A DNA stretch of 6,012 nt from Methanobacteriota archaeon (lineage in GTDB: Archaea > Halobacteriota > Methanocellia > Methanocellales > Methanocellaceae): NCBI GenBank assembly GCA_023436075.1, contig JAEZKS010000135.1:1-6012 (forward strand). Reading direction: 5' to 3'. The notes under the pieces are model-generated. The model saw only the letters and a program-made list of their open reading frames with translations. It did no database searches and was not told where the DNA came from. The stretch's first letter is position 1. Every line of letters starts with the position of its first letter. Made by a program: the position numbers and the translations under genes. Below, piece by piece: positions 1 to 5,722 of the stretch.

Positions 1-578
1 GTAAAACGAACGGCAGGCTGTGGGCGGGCTACAGGGTTTCGTCCCGCTCTTTCCCTAACCGGTACGCAGTGAAGCTGAACGATTCGACCGCGGCCATCAT
101 GCCGAAGGATGTGAAGGACCTCGAAAAGAGCCCCTACATCTCCTATAACTGCATCCGGGCACTGCCCGGTGCGGTGGTCGTCACTAACGGCTCCCACACC
201 GATCCCATCGCCGAAAAGATCTCGGCGGGCTACCCGGCGCGGGATGCGCTGGCACTGAGCCTGCTGGCCATGGACTACGAGAAGGACTCGCTCAATACGC
301 CGCGCATTGCAGCAGTCGTCACGAAAGGCGAGGCATTCCTCGGCATCGTCACGAAAGACGGCCTCAACGTGAGCGCCTTCCCGATGGAGGAGAAGAGTTG
401 CCTGATGGTCGCCACCTACGAGAAGACCGTCTTCTCGCACTTGACCGTCGAGGCATTCTCCGCCGACGACGTGGCGAAAAAGATGTACGACTTGACCTTC
501 GAGAAGCCCGTCTGCGCCGCCGGCGCCTTCCAGGAAGACGGCAAGTTCAAGATCGGCATCTACAACGGGCCCCAATAA
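1..578 (+). CDS. purO: IMP cyclohydrolase PurO, archaeal type (5' end cut by window edge)
   Basis: PurO closes the ring of FAICAR to give IMP and water, the last step of purine synthesis, in the cytoplasm of archaea that lack the cyclohydrolase half of bacterial PurH. The reading frame is already open at the left edge (codons begin at base 3) and 191 residues are visible. The first, KTNGRLWAGYRVSSRSFPNR, matches the N-terminal PurO signature region, so the GTG at 69 is an internal valine and not the start. Other family landmarks are the YISYNC segment, the NGSHTDPI motif soon after it, and a C-terminal GIYNGPQ. About ten residues are missing, which would give the roughly 200-residue family length. 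It ends in TAA at 576-578. A T-rich tract follows, so it is probably the last gene of its transcript. The identification rests on remembered family motifs and is strong. Confidence 0.93.
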   Translation, partial: KTNGRLWAGYRVSSRSFPNRYAVKLNDSTAAIMPKDVKDLEKSPYISYNCIRALPGAVVVTNGSHTDPIAEKISAGYPARDALALSLLAMDYEKDSLNTPRIAAVVTKGEAFLGIVTKDGLNVSAFPMEEKSCLMVATYEKTVFSHLTVEAFSADDVAKKMYDLTFEKPVCAAGAFQEDGKFKIGIYNGPQ

Positions 579-584
579 ACACTA

Positions 585-597
585 TTTTTCCCTTTTT
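585..597 (+). terminator. T-rich archaeal terminator after purO
   Basis: Two runs of five T separated by CCC begin seven bases after the purO stop codon. Archaeal RNA polymerase commonly terminates on such T tracts without a hairpin. No stable stem is visible just before it. Confidence 0.5.
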
Positions 598-669
598 ACT
601 GGCTGTTCGCGCGCAGCGACATCCAGACTAGGGCACTGCGACGCTTTGCTTATCGGCTGGCTGGCAGTT

Positions 670-724
670 TCACAAAAAGTGACAGAACCTATATTTACAC
701 AACACCTCATCGGGATATTGGTGA
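670..724 (+). promoter_or_regulatory. Promoter region and ribosome-binding site of the propeller-wHTH gene
   Basis: TATATTTA at 690-697 is a plausible archaeal TATA box. Transcription would start about 26 bases downstream of its centre, near 720. GGTGA at 720-724 complements the 3' end of archaeal 16S rRNA and lies four bases before the ATG at 729, which supports that start. If the TATA call is right the leader is only about ten bases and barely contains the ribosome-binding site. A small inverted repeat, TCAC-AAAAA-GTGA (670-682), sits just upstream of the TATA box where TFB and regulators bind. It is short and could be chance. Confidence 0.5.
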
Positions 725-728
725 AAAA

Positions 729-2960
729 ATGGGGCGGACTGGTGGAACGTTTATCTCGATAGTGGTCGTCGCAATCATCGTCCTGGCCTGCTTGCTTTAC
801 CTCGCCATCGCGACCTCCGGCTCCGGCAAGTCTGAGTGGCAACTCCAGGTGACCGGGTCAATCAATTACATGTCCGTCGGAAGTGGGAACGTCTTGTACA
901 TCTTCTCCGGCACTGATCTCACTGCTGTCAACCCCGACGGTGAGGTAAAATGGGCGTTAAACGTATCGAACTATCTCAATACTACGGAAATGAGCCCTCC
1001 GGTTTTTCCGATCTATGCCGAAGACCAGGGAAACCTGTATCTTTGTGTTGCCGGCCTCGATCGCCGGGTTAACGAAGGGAAAATAGTAGTTTACGATACC
1101 GACGGTACCATCGTTGAGAGTAACTTACGCAATTTCACTTATAACACCCTGGCAATTTCTCCCTCAGGCCAGATAAGATGGGTTTATTCCTCTGCCTGCC
1201 GTCCTTCTGTCTGGGACGAGAACCCGGCCATTACCGCTGCCAGCGGCCGCATTTACCTGTACGCAGGCGGCCAGGAGACCGTTTTGGACGACAATGGAAC
1301 TATCCTGTTCAACATCACCGACATCTTATGTCAGGCCGCCGTCGACGAGACTGGCTGCCTGTACGTGGTGCCGACGGGCAACAAGACGACGTACTCGTGG
1401 AAATCCGAGAACTATTCTGGCTCGACGAGCGATTTGTTCCCTTCCCGGGCTATCGATGCCTATGGCCCCGACGGAGCCCTGCTCTGGCACAAAGAGCTGG
1501 ATGGCTATGTCCATATGCCGTACAGGCTAAGCGTGCCGCAGTACAGGGACGGAATGGTTTATCTCCTCACTGGCGACAGGGTGGTCGCCATGGATCGCGA
1601 CAGTAACGAGGTATGGTCGTATGACTTCAATGCCGCAGATATCCGGCTGAACCTTGACATGCAATTAGATGCCACCGGCAATATGTACGTTGATGTCGGG
1701 AGCGAACGCCTGCGTTCCTACCCCCATAGCTATGCGGTAAATGTCGGCAACAGGAGCGTTACCGAAGCGAAGATACCCTCCACGTTGTTCTCGTATGAAT
1801 ACTCAGGCTATGTTCAACTGTATAATTACCTGATCAATGGTATCTGCTACCAGATTAACACCACTGACATCTCTCGGGTCCAGCCGATAGGCCGGCCCTG
1901 GCTACCTGGGGATTACAAGCCCGGGTGGAAAGAGCTGGATGACATTAACGATATTACAATCACCGCCACCGATGTCATGACTGGCGACACCATGTGGTCA
2001 TTCCATGTGCCTTCGGGCGATGCGAAGACCGTCACCACTAGCGAGAGCAACGTGGGCCTCACCCTCGCCAGGGCGCTTGAAGACCTGAGCAACGTGTTGC
2101 CCTCTATATACGTCGATCAAAACTCGACGCCGGTCATGAGCGCGTCTTCGGCTGGCATCTATCCGGGCAATAACGTCACTTATGTGTCAGTAAACGACGT
2201 TAACTTCCAGCCCATTGTCTATAACCGGTCGAAGTGCCATTACATCAACGGCATCTACGCGCTAAACGAGAGCGGCGGACTTCTCTGGTACCGTCCGGTC
2301 GATGCCAGCATCGAGAAGGCAGCCGTAGTCAACGGCACGATCTACTACAGCACGGGCGGCGGGAAGATATTCTCGGGCGGCAATGGCGTCGTCTCAGGCG
2401 TCGCAATCCTCGGCACGCTGTACATGTTCCTGCGGTTCTTGATGATCGGCGCCGTCTCCCGGGCCCGGTCGAGACTGGAGCACAACGAGAACCGAAACCG
2501 GGTCTACGGCTGCATCGCCGACAATCCCGGGCTCACGCTGTACGACATCAGCCGGGACCTTCGCATGAACGTGGGTACCGCGAGGTACCACCTGATGGTC
2601 CTTGGCATCAATCACCGTATCGTCACGCAAAAGGCCTTCGGAAAATACACCTGCTATTTCACGAACTCCGGCTCCCATAGCTCGGATAACCAGATGTTGT
2701 ACTCGGCGTTGAGGCGTCCCGGGATCAAAAATATACTGGGGTTGCTTGTCGAACGACCGGGCTTATCCAACCGGGAGATCGCCAGCCAGCTCAACATGCA
2801 GGAGAGCGCCGCCAGCCGGTACATGAAAGAGCTTACGTCCACCGGCCTGGTTGAGCGGCGTAATAAGGCTGAAGGTCGTCACGTTTACTACATCAACGAA
2901 CAGTATGAGGAAGCCCTGGCATCGACCATGAAAACGAACGCGGGGAAAATGTTAGAATAA
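729..2960 (+). CDS. Membrane-spanning one-component regulator: external PQQ-like beta-propeller, one TM helix, two cytoplasmic wHTH domains
   Basis: This 743-residue protein appears to join an outside sensor to inside DNA-binding domains. Residues 8-28 are a hydrophobic anchor or signal segment. Residues 29-553 carry about eight degenerate blade motifs of the PQQ-like/BamB-like propeller kind, such as NPDGEVKW, SPSGQIRW, GPDGALLW and NESGGLLW. This part holds 14 N-X-S/T glycosylation sequons. Residues 554-576 form a transmembrane helix followed by a basic stretch rich in arginine. Two winged-helix domains follow: about 588-645 (NPGLT, then NVGTARYH in the recognition helix) and about 657-723 (RPGLSNREIA, then QESAASRYMKEL and a wing ending HVYYI). 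Both resemble the wHTH pair of the convergent gene at 3090-3872. The ATG has GGTGA four bases upstream. The architecture is well supported; the ligand and target genes are unknown. The propeller might bind a polymer, a sugar or another protein, and there is no sign that it is an enzyme. Confidence 0.88.
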   Translation: MGRTGGTFISIVVVAIIVLACLLYLAIATSGSGKSEWQLQVTGSINYMSVGSGNVLYIFSGTDLTAVNPDGEVKWALNVSNYLNTTEMSPPVFPIYAEDQGNLYLCVAGLDRRVNEGKIVVYDTDGTIVESNLRNFTYNTLAISPSGQIRWVYSSACRPSVWDENPAITAASGRIYLYAGGQETVLDDNGTILFNITDILCQAAVDETGCLYVVPTGNKTTYSWKSENYSGSTSDLFPSRAIDAYGPDGALLWHKELDGYVHMPYRLSVPQYRDGMVYLLTGDRVVAMDRDSNEVWSYDFNAADIRLNLDMQLDATGNMYVDVGSERLRSYPHSYAVNVGNRSVTEAKIPSTLFSYEYSGYVQLYNYLINGICYQINTTDISRVQPIGRPWLPGDYKPGWKELDDINDITITATDVMTGDTMWSFHVPSGDAKTVTTSESNVGLTLARALEDLSNVLPSIYVDQNSTPVMSASSAGIYPGNNVTYVSVNDVNFQPIVYNRSKCHYINGIYALNESGGLLWYRPVDASIEKAAVVNGTIYYSTGGGKIFSGGNGVVSGVAILGTLYMFLRFLMIGAVSRARSRLEHNENRNRVYGCIADNPGLTLYDISRDLRMNVGTARYHLMVLGINHRIVTQKAFGKYTCYFTNSGSHSSDNQMLYSALRRPGIKNILGLLVERPGLSNREIASQLNMQESAASRYMKELTSTGLVERRNKAEGRHVYYINEQYEEALASTMKTNAGKMLE

Positions 2961-3089
2961 TATTCGTGGATTGGCCCATCGGCCGATAAATGATCGCATG
3001 CTTCTTTCTCGTAAATTTACTTTATAAAATGTACAAACGGAATGATATCCAGATTTTTAAAAACGTTTCGGACGATGATAATTATCAGC
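2961..3089. terminator. Convergent intergenic region with T/A tracts and several perfect palindromes
   Basis: This 129-base gap lies between two convergent genes. TTTTTAAAAA at 3054-3063 gives a T run on both strands and could end transcription both ways. A T-rich stretch at 3001-3025 could serve the plus-strand gene. Perfect palindromes are ATCGGCCGAT (2978-2987), GTAAATTTAC (3011-3020), AAACGTTT (3061-3068) and TGATAATTATCA (3076-3087), the last ending two bases before the minus-strand stop codon. They may be terminator elements or protein sites. No coding sequence is convincing here. Confidence 0.45.
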
Positions 3090-3872
3090 TTATACTGTAG
3101 TCGAATCGATGCTCTGATCTGCCGTGACACTGCCCACTTTCACCAGGATCGATTCTACGTCGCTTTCCAGGTAATACATCTTCTGCTGGCCGTTCTTCTC
3201 GTAGCGAATGATGTCGTCTCGTAGCAGGTCGGCCAGATACGTGTGGGCCTGACTTTCATTGATGCCCAGCTTTTCGGCGATCTGTTTGTTGGGCAGTCCG
3301 GGCTCGTCGCGGAGAAGTAATATGATGGCCCGGCAGGTCTTAATGCGTAATGCAGAGATGACTGTGATTTCCCGATCATTGTAAACGCCGGAGTTGCGGA
3401 ATAGCCGCACGAACTTCATGAACTTTACCTGTACAATCCGTCGCGCATCGATAAGCCAGTGGACGTGGTATCTCACGACCCCCACGTTAATTGCCTCCTG
3501 TTTCGAGATGTCGGTCACGGTGCACCCTGGATTGTCAGAGATATATCCAAAGATCGATTCCCTCTTCCATTCAGCATTTTTTTTCTTCAGCTTGAGAAAG
3601 ACAAACGGAACCATCACAATGGCGACGATAAGTGGTGTGATGATGCTGGAGAGATAGAGCATCTGCGCCGGCCGCGATAGCTCGAAAATTGATTTTGTGG
3701 GAAATTCTGTGGGCTCATAGGATGAATTAAGCCTCTCAGCCGCCCTCTCAGCCTTCTCTTCCGGCGTCCACGGACGAACTTCGTACCCCCCATTATCGGC
3801 GTGCGCAAGCGTGGCAGTTGAAACTGCCAGCAATGTGATGATGCCAATGCAAAGCAGGCCCTTCCTTTGCAT
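3090..3872 (-). CDS. Membrane-tethered tandem winged-helix transcriptional regulator
   Basis: This 260-residue protein has a signal peptide at about 1-25, with a likely cut after the AHA at 23-25. A short polar external segment (26-70) is rich in charged residues and contains one NSS sequon at 49. Residues 72-93 are a transmembrane helix, followed by KLKKKN, a positive-inside signal. Two cytoplasmic winged-helix domains follow, at about 104-160 and 165-236. Shared motifs tie it to the C-terminal part of the gene at 729-2960: DNPG-T--DIS, NVG--RYH, RIV and F-NSG in the first domain; PGL-N--IA, ES-A--Y---L and YY in the second. It is therefore a probable paralogue lacking the propeller. It likely regulates transcription from the membrane; signal and targets are unknown. 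The ATG at 3872 has no ribosome-binding site but lies about 26 bases from a TATA-like box, so the mRNA is probably leaderless. The polar C-terminal tail after 240 is unremarkable. Confidence 0.85.
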   Translation of the reverse strand: MQRKGLLCIGIITLLAVSTATLAHADNGGYEVRPWTPEEKAERAAERLNSSYEPTEFPTKSIFELSRPAQMLYLSSIITPLIVAIVMVPFVFLKLKKKNAEWKRESIFGYISDNPGCTVTDISKQEAINVGVVRYHVHWLIDARRIVQVKFMKFVRLFRNSGVYNDREITVISALRIKTCRAIILLLRDEPGLPNKQIAEKLGINESQAHTYLADLLRDDIIRYEKNGQQKMYYLESDVESILVKVGSVTADQSIDSTTV

Positions 3873-3885
3873 GAAGCGAATATGG

Positions 3886-3902
3886 CTATGATAGTATAAT
3901 AG
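3886..3902 (-). promoter_or_regulatory. TATA box and imperfect palindrome upstream of the tandem-wHTH gene (leaderless geometry)
   Basis: Read on the minus strand, TATTATA occupies 3895-3901, centred about 26 bases from the A of the ATG at 3872. This is the usual distance from TATA box to transcription start in archaea. With no Shine-Dalgarno motif before the ATG, a leaderless transcript is the simplest reading. The TATA box lies inside a 17-base imperfect palindrome (CTATGATAGTATAATAG on the plus strand; one symmetric pair of positions mismatched), which could be an operator. Confidence 0.5.
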
Positions 3903-3928
3903 AGTTCTCTCAGAATCGATTAATTACG

Positions 3929-5299
3929 CTAGCTTCGGCTATGTGTGCTGACATGGGCGCATTTGAGCGCGAGCATCTCTGCTGCATAGGTAAGCGGGTC
4001 TATCATCGGCGCGACTGGCGGCGCATAGCAGGTCTCGGCAGCCGCAAGGTCGGCAGGCGTCATCCGTTTTCCGATTGCCAGCGACAGCAAATTAATGCGT
4101 CCGTGCGTTCCCTCTTCCCCGACGACCTGGCCTCCGATCAGGCGTTCGCCGTCTGCGAACAGCTTGATGTCGACCATCTTACCGCCCGGATAGTAGCGAG
4201 CCCGCGTGTGCCCCCTTGCCTTGAACGATACCGGCGCGACCCCGGCCTGCTCGCAGCCACGTGTCGTCAGGCCGACGCTGCCCACCTGTAGATCGCCTAT
4301 CACGCAGACTGTGGGGCACAGGACGGATGGGTAAGGCTTCTTTTTGCCGACGAGGTAGTCGCCAACGTAGTTCGCCTGTCGGTTCGCGACGCTGCCTACG
4401 GCGTAGACGACAGGCTTTCCGGTGATCACATTCCTCACTTCGGCGCAATCGCCCGCGGCAAGCACGTCGTCCAGGACTGCACCGTTCCTTCGGACGCGGA
4501 AATATTCGTCCACGAGGATGCCACCGGTAATTCCTGTCTCGATGCCTGCCTGCCGGGCCAGGTCTGCGTTCGGCCGTACTCCCGCGGAGAGCAAGACGAG
4601 GTCAGCCGGTATAGTTTCGCCGTCACATGTGACTGACTCCACAGTGTCCGTGCCATTGATCGCATCCACGCCCTTGCCGGTTATGACACGCGCCCCTCTC
4701 TGCTCCAGATGCTCCTGCACGATGGCCGCCATGTCGTGGTCCAGTGCCGAGGGCAATAGCTGCGGCATCCTCTCGATGATCGTCAGCTTCGCGCCAGCAT
4801 CGAGAAATGCCGGGGCTGTCTCCAGCCCGATGGGACCTCCACCTATGATCACGACGTTCTTCGCTTTTTTGAGCCGCTCGCCGAGGCGTCGGCCATTCTC
4901 CAGCGTGAGCAGCGCCATGACTCCCGGCAGGTCCGCTCCAGGCACCGGGGGCACGAACGGCTTCGAGCCTGTGGCAATGACCAGACGATCATAGTCGACT
5001 CTCTCGTCATTGTCGGTGATGACAGCTTTTCCATCGATATCGAGCTGTTTTATCCCGGTCTCAGTCCTTACGTCCAGACCGAGGTCACGGAAGACCTCCG
5101 GCCCGTAGATGACCAGGCGGTCGAAGCTGTCGATTTTGCCGTCCAGGACGAATGGCATGCCGCACTGACTGTAGGAGACCACAGGGTCCTTCGAAAAAAC
5201 AATGATCTGCGCGTCCGGGGCCCGGCGGGCGACGTGGAAAGCCGCCGTCAGTCCTGCCCCTCCCGCCCCCACGAATATGATCCTCTCTCGCGGCGACAT
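3929..5299 (-). CDS. FAD-dependent pyridine nucleotide-disulfide oxidoreductase, CoA-disulfide reductase / NADH oxidase family
   Basis: A 456-residue flavoprotein from the ATG at 5299. A GTG three codons upstream (5308) is also open, but its GTGA can serve as the ribosome-binding site for the ATG, five bases away, so the ATG is preferred. Features in order: FAD-binding GAGGAG (11-16); the single redox-active cysteine in SYSQCGMPF (C46), typical of the CoA-disulfide reductase, NADH oxidase and NADH peroxidase group; ATGS (109-112); the NAD(P)H-binding GGGPIGLE (153-160) with Glu176 at the end of the next strand, which favours NADH; VRPN (241-244); AGDCAEV (282-288) for FAD; and a C-terminal dimerisation domain with the family YAPP motif (Y425). 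It probably reduces a small disulfide, a polysulfide or oxygen using NAD(P)H in the cytoplasm; which substrate cannot be read from sequence. Proline at 156 replaces the aromatic residue usual in GGGYIG. It lies 22 bases after a small wHTH gene, probably in one operon. Confidence 0.92.
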   Translation of the reverse strand: MSPRERIIFVGAGGAGLTAAFHVARRAPDAQIIVFSKDPVVSYSQCGMPFVLDGKIDSFDRLVIYGPEVFRDLGLDVRTETGIKQLDIDGKAVITDNDERVDYDRLVIATGSKPFVPPVPGADLPGVMALLTLENGRRLGERLKKAKNVVIIGGGPIGLETAPAFLDAGAKLTIIERMPQLLPSALDHDMAAIVQEHLEQRGARVITGKGVDAINGTDTVESVTCDGETIPADLVLLSAGVRPNADLARQAGIETGITGGILVDEYFRVRRNGAVLDDVLAAGDCAEVRNVITGKPVVYAVGSVANRQANYVGDYLVGKKKPYPSVLCPTVCVIGDLQVGSVGLTTRGCEQAGVAPVSFKARGHTRARYYPGGKMVDIKLFADGERLIGGQVVGEEGTHGRINLLSLAIGKRMTPADLAAAETCYAPPVAPMIDPLTYAAEMLALKCAHVSTHSRS

Positions 5300-5321
5300 C
5301 GATCTCACTGCCGGGCGCCGG

Positions 5322-5621
5322 TCAGATCTCGCTGCCGAGCTTCTTGACGTCCTCGAACTTCCTGTCCAGGCTGGAGATCCGATCGTCCAGCGTCTCGACG
5401 AACTTCCTTGTCTTATCCGTCGTTACGGCGCCGTGCATCGACGGGCCGATCAGCCCTTCGTGCTCCAGCACTCGCAGCGAATACCTGACCTTGTGCTTGG
5501 GAAGCCCTGTCTCCTCCGAGAGCTTCATGATGCCGATGGGCTCCTGCGCGATCACGAATTTCAGTATGAGCAGGTGCCTTTGCAGCATGTCCATCTCCAG
5601 CTCCAGTTTATTAATAAGCAT
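5322..5621 (-). CDS. Small winged-helix transcriptional regulator, first gene of the flavoprotein operon
   Basis: A 99-residue protein with one winged-helix domain. Residues 13-26 form the first helix. The helix-turn-helix spans about 29-58: IMKLSEETGL, then PKHKVRYSLRVLEHEGLI as turn and recognition helix. The wing at 59-70 resembles a GAVTTDKT hairpin. The C-terminal 72-95 has hydrophobic residues at heptad-like spacing (F, L, I, L, F, V, L) and is probably an amphipathic dimerisation helix. The domain is of the broad MarR/ArsR-like kind; I do not recognise a named family. The ATG at 5621 has GGGAG four bases upstream. No effector domain or metal- or redox-sensing cysteine is present (there is no cysteine at all), so it either binds a ligand directly or acts as a simple repressor. 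Its position just before the disulfide reductase suggests that it controls this operon, probably through the palindrome in its own promoter. Confidence 0.85.
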   Translation of the reverse strand: MLINKLELEMDMLQRHLLILKFVIAQEPIGIMKLSEETGLPKHKVRYSLRVLEHEGLIGPSMHGAVTTDKTRKFVETLDDRISSLDRKFEDVKKLGSEI

Positions 5622-5625
5622 AAAT

Positions 5626-5663
5626 CTCCCTTCGTAACCGTGCTAGCACGGATCATTATATAA
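5626..5663 (-). promoter_or_regulatory. Operon promoter: TATA box, 14-bp palindromic operator candidate and ribosome-binding site
   Basis: On the minus strand, TTATATAA (5656-5663) is a good archaeal TATA box, predicting a transcript start near 5634. Between the two lies a perfect 14-base palindrome, CCGTGCTAGCACGG (5638-5651), with no mismatches. A protein bound there would cover roughly -5 to -18 and block RNA polymerase. GGGAG (5626-5630) is the ribosome-binding site, four bases before the ATG. The regulator encoded immediately downstream is the obvious candidate ligand of the palindrome; this is inference. Confidence 0.7.
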
Positions 5664-5722
5664 TCTCTAATTAGGCGCCCACTACTATTAAGATTTTATC
5701 GAGGAGGATCCCGCGAGGCCCA

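Noticed and set aside
786..795. Possible lipobox (LAC, residues 19-21) in the N-terminal segment of the propeller protein
   Set aside because: The cysteine is in the middle of a continuous hydrophobic stretch, not at the end of a signal peptide, so a plain membrane anchor is more likely.
582..842. 86-codon minus-strand open frame across the intergenic gap and the 5' end of the propeller gene
   Set aside because: No domain, no ribosome-binding site noticed, and it overlaps the promoter, start and membrane anchor of a well-supported gene.
1178..1606. 142-codon open frame inside the propeller gene
   Set aside because: It overlaps a clearly coding frame with repeat motifs and translates to arginine-rich low-complexity sequence.
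2234..2680. 148-codon open frame over the transmembrane and first wHTH region
   Set aside because: It is a shadow frame rich in Arg and His; the overlapping frame has clear membrane and wHTH features.
3394..3680. Plus-strand open frames opposite the tandem-wHTH gene
   Set aside because: They are antisense to a gene with a signal peptide, a transmembrane helix and matched wHTH motifs, and their translations resemble nothing.
729..3872. Possible defence or mobile-element origin of the two regulator genes
   Set aside because: No transposase, integrase, terminal repeats, tRNA scar, nuclease, CARF or other defence domains are visible; the domains fit chromosomal signalling genes.
4422..4994. 190-codon plus-strand open frame
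   Set aside because: It lies wholly antisense to the flavoprotein gene. It is serine/proline/threonine-rich with no recognisable domain, as expected for the reverse of a GC-rich coding frame.
5202..5663. 153-codon plus-strand open frame across the regulator gene and promoter
   Set aside because: It is antisense to the regulator and flavoprotein start, and runs through the TATA box and palindrome.
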